Below, piece by piece: positions 1-6,963 of a stretch of DNA of 56,042 nt. How positions within the stretch are numbered: position 1 is the first letter of the stretch; every line of letters starts with the position of its first letter. Position numbers and translations under genes: made by a program. This DNA comes from a virus, in IMG/VR virus record IMGVR_UViG_3300021961_000122, positions 1 through 56,042 of that record, one strand, 5' to 3'. The notes under the pieces were generated by a model. The model worked only from the letters and a program-made list of their open reading frames with translations. It searched no databases and was not told where the DNA came from.

Positions 1-137
1 GGCTCAATGGAAGATGGGAATTCATCTCCAGCACCAGCATTACGTGTTTCGTAAACAATGTTGTGGTGATCCAACCACGTTTTCAAATATGCGGGCCGGT
101 CAGGAGTTTGATGCTGAAGTATCAGTACGGGTTTCAC
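1..137 (-). CDS. Class I glutamine amidotransferase-like protein, 5' end only (runs off window)
   Basis: A GTG codon at 137-135 follows two bases after the stop of the upstream gene and opens a frame that stays open to the window edge, giving 45 residues. The start MKPVLILQHQTPDRPAYLKT, followed by a WLDHHNIVYE segment, resembles the N-terminal beta-strand and helix of GMP-synthase-like class I glutamine amidotransferases (V-L-I-x-Q-H, a polar loop, then L-x-x-W-L). The catalytic Cys-His-Glu triad would lie outside the window, so activity cannot be judged. It is the last visible gene of the minus-strand block carrying the packaged-protein candidates. No strong Shine-Dalgarno is visible, so translation is probably coupled to the gene before it. 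The fold assignment is an inference from a short piece. Confidence 0.6.
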   Translation of the reverse strand, partial: MKPVLILQHQTPDRPAYLKTWLDHHNIVYETRNAGAGDEFPSSIE

Positions 138-139
138 GG

Positions 140-538
140 CTATCGTGGATAACCCTTAAACGGTTTCACGGGACTGTTTTTTTGTATCCAATCGGCTTCG
201 TGGCTTCTATTGTCAGTAAGTTTTTTAATACGGCCCGCGCCAACCATTTTTGCAGCCGAATTAACAATGGCTAATTCTTCATCTGTGTAAGTGGCCAGAA
301 GTGGGTCTCCAGCAGTAGCACCAGCAGGATCTGTAGGATAATCTGGAGCGCCTGCCATAGCAATGCCAAAGCGCCATTGTGTGTAAGGGCTGCCGCCTTG
401 CTTGTTTTGACTTAAATCGGGCAAGCTGATCAAACCCTTTAGTGCAGAACGCTGCGACTTGGGCATTTTTTTACCAGATGCTGGAACATCAGCGGCACTG
501 CCGTATGTGGTTTCTGTAATAAATTCTCGTGCTCTCAT
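140..538 (-). CDS. Candidate packaged internal protein with capsid-targeting N-terminus
   Basis: 132 residues. The ATG at 538-536 is preferred over the TTG at 550 because it overlaps the preceding stop (TAATG) and puts MRAREFITE at the exact N-terminus. That tag resembles the T4 capsid-targeting sequence MKTYQEFIAE and ends in I-T-E, the kind of site cut by the T4-type gp21 prohead protease. The body (KKMPKSQRSALKGLISLPDL...) matches no family I know. The C-terminus, NRSHEADWIQKNSPVKPFKG then YPR, is clearly related to that of the protein at 1706-2086. Inference: carried into the prohead, trimmed to start after Glu9, and delivered with the DNA. Function after entry is unknown. Confidence 0.75.
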   Translation of the reverse strand: MRAREFITETTYGSAADVPASGKKMPKSQRSALKGLISLPDLSQNKQGGSPYTQWRFGIAMAGAPDYPTDPAGATAGDPLLATYTDEELAIVNSAAKMVGAGRIKKLTDNRSHEADWIQKNSPVKPFKGYPR

Positions 539-828
539 TAACAGTTCCAACGCTTACGTGCTTTGCATATTGCTTTGTCAGGTGTTTTAGAACAGTCAAT
601 ATTGTGCATTTTCTTTTGGCCTGCAGATCTAGCGCAATAACTTGATCTGCGTTTGGCATCTTTACTGCCTTTTTTTAGTTTACTGGGTTTTGTAGTTACA
701 GCAGTTTTTAGTTTGCTACCAGGATGTTCGCGACGATAAGCAGCAACGGCCTTTTTACTCATGCCATCAGTTTTGTCTTTTTTATTAACCTTTTGCCAAT
801 CTTCAGTAACGAATTCACTTGCTCGCAT
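538..828 (-). CDS. Candidate packaged internal protein, basic, Cys-containing (DUF6321-like)
   Basis: 96 residues, very basic. It begins MRASEFVTE, the same tag as three other small proteins in the window, ending in V-T-E. The next part (GMSKKAVAAYRREHPGSKLK, then TAVTTKPSKL) and the Cys-containing second half (YCARSAGQKK, NIDCSKTPDKAICKARKRWNC) match a small basic protein common in T4-like aquatic phages; I believe this is the DUF6321 type, but this is from memory. The ATG at 828-826 overlaps the upstream stop as TAATG, and its own stop overlaps the next start in the same way. The charge and cysteines suggest nucleic-acid binding, possibly in the packaged core. Function is inferred. Confidence 0.75.
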   Translation of the reverse strand: MRASEFVTEDWQKVNKKDKTDGMSKKAVAAYRREHPGSKLKTAVTTKPSKLKKGSKDAKRRSSYCARSAGQKKMHNIDCSKTPDKAICKARKRWNC

Positions 829-1703
829 TATAAATCCTTTAACTTCATATGGCCAAACGGTGGGTCACCTTTGGTGTTTTGCCATAGTTCTCTATTGCCC
901 AGTATTTCAACCCATACATTATTATTAGGCTGATTCAATCCCCAGAAATCAAACTTTACATGACTACTTACAGGACGGCAGTATAGCGTTTTTTCTTTTG
1001 GTACGCACAACTGCTGGCTAGTAGTTCTATATTTGTTTGCCTCAGTACTGGTTCTCATTATATTTAGCTGCGGATGATTGATATACACTTGACATAATCC
1101 ATCAACTAGATCTTCAGGTTTAGTTGCGTTTTCTACAACTGCTTGAGCTTGCAAAAATCTTGCTTCGCTGCTGATACGATCTAGAACTTCTTGTTTGTTT
1201 TTTGACGAGCGTTGAAATCCTGACCAGGGCATCCATAAGCCGTGATTGGTTCTTACTACAATTTCATCATTGGGTATTTTTTTAACATAGTATCTGTAGG
1301 GGCGAGTGCCATCTTGATCAGATGCTTCTATTAGATACATGGTGTTTTGATCAAACACCATAGTGCATCCCACTAACTTGTGCTTGAGCAATAGTTTGAC
1401 TGCATTTTTAACATTACTTTGCAACAATGCTTCAGCAATAATTTTGCCGTCGGGACTGTTTTTTGTTTTTCCTGCTGTAACGTCTGGTTCATCGTCAAAC
1501 ACATCTAAGCTGGTGTTTAATATGCTGATACCATTGCTGTTGATGCCTTCCATATAGCCAGTGACCAAGTCATGCATCATCATACGACCCACGCCGTCTT
1601 TTTCTTGTTCAATGAAATCTAATTCAGGTGTGTATTTGCGGTCGCGGTTCTTAGCACCAGCCCACCCTGTTCCCGGGAAGTATTTGGCGACTATTATGCA
1701 CAT
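828..1703 (-). CDS. Ntn-hydrolase-fold protein with N-terminal Cys (NRDE/TANGO2- or C45-like)
   Basis: 291 residues, starting MCIIVAKYFPGTGWAGAKNR-DR. Cysteine at position 2, followed by beta-strand residues and an N-R-D-R motif, is the signature of N-terminal-nucleophile hydrolases whose initiator Met is removed to expose the catalytic Cys (TANGO2/NRDE and penicillin V acylase/C45 relatives). Later segments fit the fold: GINSNGISILNTSLD, a CTMVFDQNTMYLIEASD strand pair and VVRTNHGLWM (an N-H pair typical of acyltransferase relatives). The substrate is unknown; cleavage of an amide such as an acyl-homoserine lactone, peptide or glutamine is possible. It lies between two packaged-protein candidates and probably shares their transcript, but has no targeting tag itself. 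Confidence 0.6.
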   Translation of the reverse strand: MCIIVAKYFPGTGWAGAKNRDRKYTPELDFIEQEKDGVGRMMMHDLVTGYMEGINSNGISILNTSLDVFDDEPDVTAGKTKNSPDGKIIAEALLQSNVKNAVKLLLKHKLVGCTMVFDQNTMYLIEASDQDGTRPYRYYVKKIPNDEIVVRTNHGLWMPWSGFQRSSKNKQEVLDRISSEARFLQAQAVVENATKPEDLVDGLCQVYINHPQLNIMRTSTEANKYRTTSQQLCVPKEKTLYCRPVSSHVKFDFWGLNQPNNNVWVEILGNRELWQNTKGDPPFGHMKLKDL

Positions 1704-1705
1704 GG

Positions 1706-2086
1706 CTATCTAGCGTAACCGCGGAATGATTTTACAGGACTAACCGTATTGGTATCATCAGTTTCGTGGCTGCCGTTACCAATTTTATCGCCGGGATTCA
1801 TGTCTAGTTTTTTCATGATGGCCAGCAATTTTTTGCGATCGTGTTCAGTATAAGCACTGAAAATAGGTACGTTGCCAAAGAAATTGATATCGTCGGCATC
1901 TTCAAGTTCTTCTAAATCCATGCCAGCAAGCACAGCCACACGATAGTGATCATAATAACGTCCCCAGTATGTGTCTGATTTAGATTCGGGACCAATCAGG
2001 CCAGGGTGTGCCCGCTCGAATTCATGGCGAGCGTGAGCCCTGTGAGTCCTACGTTGGCCCTCAGTAATGAATTCGCTTGCTCTCAT
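1706..2086 (-). CDS. Candidate packaged internal protein with capsid-targeting N-terminus
   Basis: 126 residues. N-terminus MRASEFITEGQRR carries the shared tag, ending I-T-E before Gly, which matches the preference of T4-type gp21 for (L/I)xE before a small residue. The middle is mixed-charge and helix-forming (HEFERAHPGLIGPESKSDTY, then YYDHYRVAVLAGMDLEELED). The end, NGSHETDDTNTVSPVKSFRG then YAR, aligns with the C-terminus of the protein at 140-538 (N-x-S-H-E-x-D ... S-P-V-K-x-F-x-G-Y-x-R). Located just after the 593-residue charged protein, 10 nt from its stop. Inferred to be a capsid-core or injected protein; no biochemical function is recognisable. Confidence 0.75.
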   Translation of the reverse strand: MRASEFITEGQRRTHRAHARHEFERAHPGLIGPESKSDTYWGRYYDHYRVAVLAGMDLEELEDADDINFFGNVPIFSAYTEHDRKKLLAIMKKLDMNPGDKIGNGSHETDDTNTVSPVKSFRGYAR

Positions 2087-2096
2087 AATTTATAAA

Positions 2097-3878
2097 TTAT
2101 GATTTGCCAAACTGTTTGTATAAGTCGAACAACTTACGCTCAAGTTCGACACTTTCTTCCATGCTAACTTGTCTACGCAACTGACTTGCAATAACAGGTG
2201 TAGTTGTTTGACCAGTTGACTTAGGCTTGTTTAGGCCGCCTGCAATAGTCTGAGTCATAAACTCAGTGTCTTGTACTTCAACGTTAGGCGAGTTAGCAAG
2301 GTCTTCTTCTACAGCTTCGCAACCACACGCACTTTCGCCGCATACTGGGCATGATGCGTTGTCGGCAGCAGGTGCTTCAGCAGAACCAATGCCAGCATAG
2401 CGTAGTAGATCAGCTAGTTTTTCAGCATCTTCATCAGTAGCGTTAATAGTAAGACTTTTCTGGTTGCCACCATTGGGACCTTGACCTACATGAAAGTCAA
2501 AATTCATCGACTCAGTGATTAACTGCTCTAGCTTTGAATCTAGTTCTTCATAAACACCTTTACCAAACTTGATTCCACCTTTGGATTTCTTTGGTTTATC
2601 TTCCTCGGGTGTGGCTTCTTTTTCGGCGCCTTCTTCTTTAACTTTCTCAGGCAAGCCTTTGTGCTTGGTCTTGGCAAAGTCTTCGGCGTCTTTCTTTTTC
2701 ATATCCTTAGCAACTTTGGCCACTTCCTTACTGGCAGGTTTTTCACCTTTTTGTGCAGCATGAACCATGCCCATAAAGCGTTGTTGCTTTTTGCTAACTG
2801 CTTTTTCGTCTAATTCTTCTTCGCCATCTTTTTCAGACTTGATATAGTCACGAGCTGTATCTAAATAATCAACAGCTTTAGTGATTTTTGCCTGTACCCA
2901 TTCTGGCAAGTTTTCATCCGAAGCCAAAATACTACGCAACTCTTCGGCTGCATCTTTGGCCTGCGACAAATCTTGCTTGGCCATTCCGGCTTCGTCATCA
3001 TACTCGTCGTCTTCGCGAGTCATTAGTTTAGAACGACCAGACGGTCCTTTGGCACCCATCTTACCGCCAGTTCCTTTTGGACGACCACGACCACGTTTTT
3101 CACCGTCAGCTGATGGTTCTTCATCAGCACCAACGCTAATGCCATCGGGACGCACACGGCGTGTAACTTTCATGCCAGTAGCTGTTTTTTCAATGTCGTG
3201 TTTATGGCCGGCCATCTTGTCGCCGGTTTTTAGTTTGGAAATATCTTGGCGGCGTTTTTCAACGCTCTTCTCCATGTCGTCCCAACCTTCTTCAACATCA
3301 TCATGTTCGATTTCGCGAACTTTATTAAGAGCATTACGCATAGCGTCAGCAGCTACGTCGCCTAACATTTCGTCAACTTCTTTTTTAGCACCGGCAATTT
3401 TGTCAGCAAAAGTAATTTTGTCTTTGGGCTCAGCCAATGCGGCAAAACTTTTTTCTTTGTCGCTCATGCCTTCTTCTTTGACAGGATACGTCTTACCGTC
3501 AACACTAAACGAATCTTTGTGTTGAGATTTAGCCTTGGCTAACTCTCCAGAAAACTCATTACCTTCTTCCATATCACCTTCAGCCATGCCTTCCTTTGCT
3601 ACATTTTGAGCAAATTGTGCCATGTGACGGAGATGTGCGTCCTTGCTGTGTGTGGCTTTTTCAATTTTGGCCTTAGGAATTTTTTCACCTTGTGGCACAT
3701 GCAATGCACGATGCAAGCCGCCTTTATTTTTTTCAACACCGGTCTTTTGAATCCACTTTTCACTATCTTCGACAATCTTTTTGAATTCACTTGTTTTGGC
3801 CTGTTCAACCGGCTGCGATTGTTCTTGTTCTTTTGCCAGCTCGGCAAATTTTTTATTTAGGTTGTAGAAAAAACTCAT
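2097..3878 (-). CDS. Large charged virion/core protein with DUF3008-like segment, AT-hook and Cys cluster
   Basis: The start at 3878 (MSFFYNLNKKFAELAKEQ) is chosen because AGAGGATAA sits just upstream; the longer frame to 3998 would overlap the previous gene. 593 residues, mostly Lys/Glu-rich and probably extended or helical. Features: GGLHRALHVPQGEKIP near residues 53-68; an AT-hook-like RGRGRPKG at about 262-269; SKKQQRFMGMVHAAQKGEKP ... KHKGLPEKV at about 362-412, resembling DUF3008; LITE near 453-456, a possible gp21 site; and a four-Cys cluster (CPVCGESACGC) at about 510-520. The C-terminal phrase DTEFMTQTIAGGLNKPKS is common to virion proteins of T4-like aquatic phages. Likely a head-core or DNA-associated virion protein; exact role unknown. 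Confidence 0.6.
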   Translation of the reverse strand: MSFFYNLNKKFAELAKEQEQSQPVEQAKTSEFKKIVEDSEKWIQKTGVEKNKGGLHRALHVPQGEKIPKAKIEKATHSKDAHLRHMAQFAQNVAKEGMAEGDMEEGNEFSGELAKAKSQHKDSFSVDGKTYPVKEEGMSDKEKSFAALAEPKDKITFADKIAGAKKEVDEMLGDVAADAMRNALNKVREIEHDDVEEGWDDMEKSVEKRRQDISKLKTGDKMAGHKHDIEKTATGMKVTRRVRPDGISVGADEEPSADGEKRGRGRPKGTGGKMGAKGPSGRSKLMTREDDEYDDEAGMAKQDLSQAKDAAEELRSILASDENLPEWVQAKITKAVDYLDTARDYIKSEKDGEEELDEKAVSKKQQRFMGMVHAAQKGEKPASKEVAKVAKDMKKKDAEDFAKTKHKGLPEKVKEEGAEKEATPEEDKPKKSKGGIKFGKGVYEELDSKLEQLITESMNFDFHVGQGPNGGNQKSLTINATDEDAEKLADLLRYAGIGSAEAPAADNASCPVCGESACGCEAVEEDLANSPNVEVQDTEFMTQTIAGGLNKPKSTGQTTTPVIASQLRRQVSMEESVELERKLFDLYKQFGKS

Positions 3879-3882
3879 TGTA

Positions 3883-4488
3883 TTATCCTCTTGGGTTGTA
3901 ACCAGTTGCTGGCTTCGGTGGTCTCTTGACCTTTGACATGGGACTTGTATTTCCCATAGGTAAACTGTTAGTGGTAACAGCAGGTGGTGTCTTACCACCG
4001 GCTACAGTGAAATCACTGCGATATGCATTTTTCAATACTGCGTGATCATCAGGTGCAGCAGAGTAATCTTTGCTTAGGGCTTTTTGTTCAGCATCGGGAG
4101 CAGGATAAGGAGACTTCAACAGATCCTTGTTTTGTGCTGCCATGTCAGCATTTAATTTGTCATTGCTGTCTTCGTAAGGCACAGTGAGCATACGCACACG
4201 ATTAGGATCCAAGCCCAATAGCTGTGCTATTTGACGAATCTGCGGCTCAATAGCTGGATAGCGAAACTCTACATCAACGTGTGTGCAGCTTTCGTTGTTA
4301 ATTTCTGGAAAGTCCGCTAACCGTGCCATTACTGGTGTGGTCTTGGGCGAAGAAATTTTAACAACGTCAAACTGTTGAAGTTTTTCTTCAAGAGCTCGAA
4401 CAAAGTCTTTAGGAGCATCACCGGCAATTTTAATGCGGTAATTGTATACTCGCTCATTTTCTAACAAATATTCTCTGAAATGTTTCAT
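3883..4488 (-). CDS. T4-like virion structural protein with possible cleaved N-terminus
   Basis: 201 residues. MKHFREYLLE-NERVYNYRIKIAG resembles virion structural proteins of T4-like phages that follow the small terminase gene. The first ten residues also resemble the capsid-targeting peptide (M-K-x-x-x-E-(F/Y)-(I/L)-x-E) and end in L-L-E, so gp21 trimming is plausible. The N-terminal half (residues 12-110) looks folded, with alternating strands and helices; the rest is a Pro/Lys-rich tail ending PKPATGYNPRG. A late promoter core ATAAATA lies upstream, with AGGGA as ribosome site in the 18-nt gap to the ATG. Related proteins are found in virions, but no precise role is known. Confidence 0.6.
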   Translation of the reverse strand: MKHFREYLLENERVYNYRIKIAGDAPKDFVRALEEKLQQFDVVKISSPKTTPVMARLADFPEINNESCTHVDVEFRYPAIEPQIRQIAQLLGLDPNRVRMLTVPYEDSNDKLNADMAAQNKDLLKSPYPAPDAEQKALSKDYSAAPDDHAVLKNAYRSDFTVAGGKTPPAVTTNSLPMGNTSPMSKVKRPPKPATGYNPRG

Positions 4489-4505
4489 GATTAATCCCTA
4501 TACAA

Positions 4506-4512
4506 TATTTAT
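4506..4512 (-). promoter_or_regulatory. Late promoter core ATAAATA for the 201-aa virion protein
   Basis: ATAAATA on the minus strand ends 17 nt before the ATG at 4488, with AGGGA between. It fits the T4 late -10 element TATAAATA; by T4 spacing, transcription would start near 4500. Confidence 0.6.
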
Positions 4513-5012
4513 GCTTGTTTACTTTTTTGGTCCCGAGCGCCGATTAGCCGTTCAAGCAAATCGTTGCGACTTAACACCTGCCCTTCGGCAGTTTCAATTA
4601 TTTCAACAGAGTCATCCTTACTGTTGACTTTTTCCTTGTCAAGATCCAGCTTGGCTTTTTGCAACTGTAGCTGAATCATTTTTAATTTCTTGTTCATTTT
4701 AGCTGTTTTAGCTGTTAGTGCGTGTCCTAACATTGTGCCGGCTACAGCAAATATTTCACTGGCATAGCGACTGTCTACTTGCATGCCCAGGTCCATCAAA
4801 TCGTTGAATGTGTCAGTAGCTTTTGTAGCCAGCTCATCCATTTCACCATCGCTTGATTCCAGTCCTCGCACAGACGGTAATGCAGCATCAATTTTGTCTA
4901 TAGTACTGTCAATTTCAGCTATAGCCTGCTTGGTTTCATCAATTGAAACCACGGGTTCATCTGAGTCCGCTGTACTTGGAGGCAGGTCGAATAGTTCTTC
5001 TAATTTGCGCAT
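4509..5012 (-). CDS. 16: Small terminase subunit gp16
   Basis: 167 residues, close to T4 gp16 (164). The segment YASEIFAVAGTMLGHALTAK followed by TAKMNKKLKMIQLQLQK corresponds to the central helical hairpin of T4 gp16 (HMEVFATLMGQM ... ILKLHKDMKDI) that oligomerises on DNA. The N-terminal half is acidic and helical. Gp16 binds DNA and recruits the gp17 large terminase, which is not in this window, for headful packaging. MRKLEELFDLPP is the only sensible start. It has no Shine-Dalgarno, and a late promoter core TAAATA ends 4 nt before the ATG, so the mRNA is probably leaderless. Confidence 0.8.
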   Translation of the reverse strand: MRKLEELFDLPPSTADSDEPVVSIDETKQAIAEIDSTIDKIDAALPSVRGLESSDGEMDELATKATDTFNDLMDLGMQVDSRYASEIFAVAGTMLGHALTAKTAKMNKKLKMIQLQLQKAKLDLDKEKVNSKDDSVEIIETAEGQVLSRNDLLERLIGARDQKSKQA

Positions 5013-5016
5013 ACTG

Positions 5017-5022
5017 TATTTA
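5017..5022 (-). promoter_or_regulatory. Late promoter core TAAATA immediately before gp16 (leaderless type)
   Basis: TAAATA-CAGT-ATG: only 4 nt separate the element from the start codon. By T4 late spacing the first base would fall on the start codon. No Shine-Dalgarno is present. Confidence 0.55.
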
Positions 5023-5045
5023 CCGTATTAACGGCTCAGGTGAGC

Positions 5046-5477
5046 TTAATTTTTACCGTTCTTGAACATATCGTGCTCATTTATAACACGAAAGGTTAGA
5101 CCGTTGCGTTTGCACCACTTGGTGGCCGCATCCCACTTGCTGTAGTTAATAGCCACGACCATACGATCTCGATTGCTCATTTTGCTTTCAATAATGCTTT
5201 GTTTTTTGGGCTTGATTTCAATCAACTCAGCAACCAGGGTATTCTGGCGTGTTTTGTATGTGATCAAAAAATCCGGAACATAAATGCTTTGCTTGCCAGT
5301 TACTGGATTGCGATAGGGTATTTGTATAGATTCACTTGCCCACTGCATAACGTGTTCGTTGTTGTCCAGGAATCGCATAAACGCCAATTCCCAACCTGAA
5401 CGATAGCGGGGAATACCCTTGCCTACATACTTGGCGGGGTTTTTAACGGTGTAGGCGCCTTGTGCAAACTTGCTCAT
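5046..5477 (-). CDS. 4: Head completion protein gp4
   Basis: 143 residues, near the length of T4 gp4 (150). YVGKGIPRYRSGWELAFMRF-LDNN ... VMQWASESIQIPYRNPVTGK ... YVPDFL is the hallmark of the T4 gp4/gp50 family, which finishes the head after packaging and has a nuclease-like fold: E in SGWE, D in VPDFL, and E-x-K in LIEIKPK form a plausible restriction-endonuclease-type core. It overlaps the upstream gene by 4 nt (ATGA), which indicates translational coupling. It lies directly upstream of gp16, consistent with a packaging and head-completion module. Confidence 0.85.
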   Translation of the reverse strand: MSKFAQGAYTVKNPAKYVGKGIPRYRSGWELAFMRFLDNNEHVMQWASESIQIPYRNPVTGKQSIYVPDFLITYKTRQNTLVAELIEIKPKKQSIIESKMSNRDRMVVAINYSKWDAATKWCKRNGLTFRVINEHDMFKNGKN

Positions 5478-5836
5478 GCTCGGACATTACGGGCGGGATA
5501 GTAGTTGGGTTGTATTGGGGTTGATACTCCCAACAATGTACTATTGCTACGCAAGTCATTGAGATAATAAGCAATAGTTATATCTAACTCTGCGGGACCC
5601 GATGCTGTTTGTATCTGCTCAAGCAATGACATAGCCGATATGCCTTGCTGGTTGGCCACTCGGAATATGGCGGTAGTAAAGTTTGTAGCCGCAGACTCTG
5701 TGGTGTAGATCGATTTAAAATAAGAAAGTACAGCGTCCCACTCATTAACTGGAACTACAGACTCAAAGCCATAGAAATCGTCAAACACACGAACAGTGAG
5801 ATCAACGTTGTAGTTTGGAGCATTAATGGTGCTCAT
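5474..5836 (-). CDS. Conserved T4-like virion protein of unknown role
   Basis: 120 residues. The pattern YNVDLTVRVFDDFYGFESVV ... YYLNDLRSNSTLLGVSTPIQ PN occurs in T4-like phages of aquatic bacteria between tail-tube-type genes and gp4. No catalytic motif is visible; the middle is helical (NFTTAIFRVANQQGISAMSL LEQIQ). It overlaps both neighbours by 4 nt and so is translated as part of the tail/head-completion string. Probably a small structural or assembly protein of the neck or tail. Family membership is from memory of such proteins; the role is inferred from position only. Confidence 0.5.
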   Translation of the reverse strand: MSTINAPNYNVDLTVRVFDDFYGFESVVPVNEWDAVLSYFKSIYTTESAATNFTTAIFRVANQQGISAMSLLEQIQTASGPAELDITIAYYLNDLRSNSTLLGVSTPIQPNYYPARNVRA

Positions 5837-6963
5837 TCAGTTTTTCCTTTGGGCGAAGTGGGAAATAACATACTGTTAGCAGAATTGGCTGCATTACGCA
5901 TTGCGCCAGGCAAGCTGTTTCGTAGTACATCCTGCTTTATAGTCTTAGCATCATTTCTAACAAGATCACCAATTGAATTTTTCTTCAATGTAGCGTTGAC
6001 GTTGAGAGCTTTTTGTACGCCACCAATAACATTAACCAAGCTGCCTTGGCCGCTTGCCAATGCTTGAATATCTTCCATAATACCCACGCCAGCATCCAAC
6101 AAGCCACCTTGCCCCAGGACAGTAGCCTGACTTCCGGGGCGAGCCAACGAACTTCTAATTTGATCGTAACGATTGGGATCAGCAAATCCTGTTACATTAG
6201 TATCTGGACGTGATGCACCAATTGCACCTGAATAATACTTAACAGTTTCATAGCGTATGGTAACTGTGTGCGTCATTATCTCGCCACCTTGACTGTAGTC
6301 ATAAGTGTCATGACGCCAGTCAGTGATCATAGGATTGATTAACACATAAGCAGCAAACTTGTGTTGATTCAAGCCATAAATTTTAATATCTTTAAAGAAT
6401 TTTGGCTTTCCAGATTGACTAAATGTACCATCAGAGTATGATTCGCCTGCATAGCCCCAATCGTTTACAAAGCGATCGTCATTATAAGTGTCGCTGTTAT
6501 TGTAACTAAAACCAGTTGGAGTGGTTGCTTGATTACCGCTGGTTCCACTGGTATTGGGTATACCTTCGTATTTGTTTACGGGATCTTTGTAATAGTAATT
6601 AAAGTATTGATACCATAAATTACGTATCAAATCGCCGCCGTCGTCATTAAAAGTAATTTGTACAGGCTGATATTCAATTTTGCTTTGAACCAGTCGTTTA
6701 CGATTGTATTGATTTAGTGTGTCAACTGAAATTTGATAACTTGGCAAATCAATTGTTTTTACTGACAGGCCGATACTGGGTATAGCATCAGTATCCAATG
6801 ATGGTATAGCAGCGGTATTTAAATTAAAATATGTGTGATATAAAAACTTGAGTCTAGGAGCAAGTTCGTATCCATTCGTACGAAAGGTTTTATCAGCGTG
6901 GTCATAATCCCTTAACCCGTTATCGCCAATAAAACCTTTTAGGAAGTCTTGCCCAAAACTCAT
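5833..6963 (-). CDS. Tail-tube-related virion protein, possibly gp54-like tube initiator
   Basis: 376 residues, just downstream of gp19 and overlapping its stop by 1 nt. The N-terminal half has tube-domain features shared with gp19/gp54: PRLKFLYHTYFNLN, then IGLSVKTIDLPSYQISVDTL and PVQITFNDDGGDLIRNLWYQ YFNYYYKD, followed by KDIKIYGLNQHKFAAYVLIN PMITDWRHDTYDYSQGG. In the gp19 superfamily the strand with L-P-x-Y and the later strand with H-x-x-x-Y-x-x-x-G form the tube barrel. The C-terminus is Gly/Ala/Ser-rich. A gp54-like role (initiating tube polymerisation on the baseplate) fits the domain and position, but plain assignment as a second tube-like structural protein is equally defensible. 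Confidence 0.5.
   Translation of the reverse strand: MSFGQDFLKGFIGDNGLRDYDHADKTFRTNGYELAPRLKFLYHTYFNLNTAAIPSLDTDAIPSIGLSVKTIDLPSYQISVDTLNQYNRKRLVQSKIEYQPVQITFNDDGGDLIRNLWYQYFNYYYKDPVNKYEGIPNTSGTSGNQATTPTGFSYNNSDTYNDDRFVNDWGYAGESYSDGTFSQSGKPKFFKDIKIYGLNQHKFAAYVLINPMITDWRHDTYDYSQGGEIMTHTVTIRYETVKYYSGAIGASRPDTNVTGFADPNRYDQIRSSLARPGSQATVLGQGGLLDAGVGIMEDIQALASGQGSLVNVIGGVQKALNVNATLKKNSIGDLVRNDAKTIKQDVLRNSLPGAMRNAANSANSMLFPTSPKGKTE

Noticed and set aside
539-550. TTG start adding MELL before the MRAREFITE tag
   Set aside because: The ATG at 538 gives the conserved tag at the exact N-terminus and the TAATG overlap used by two sister genes.
2881-3525. Plus-strand 214-codon frame opposite the 593-aa gene
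   Set aside because: Ser/Leu-rich antisense shadow of the Lys/Glu-rich protein.
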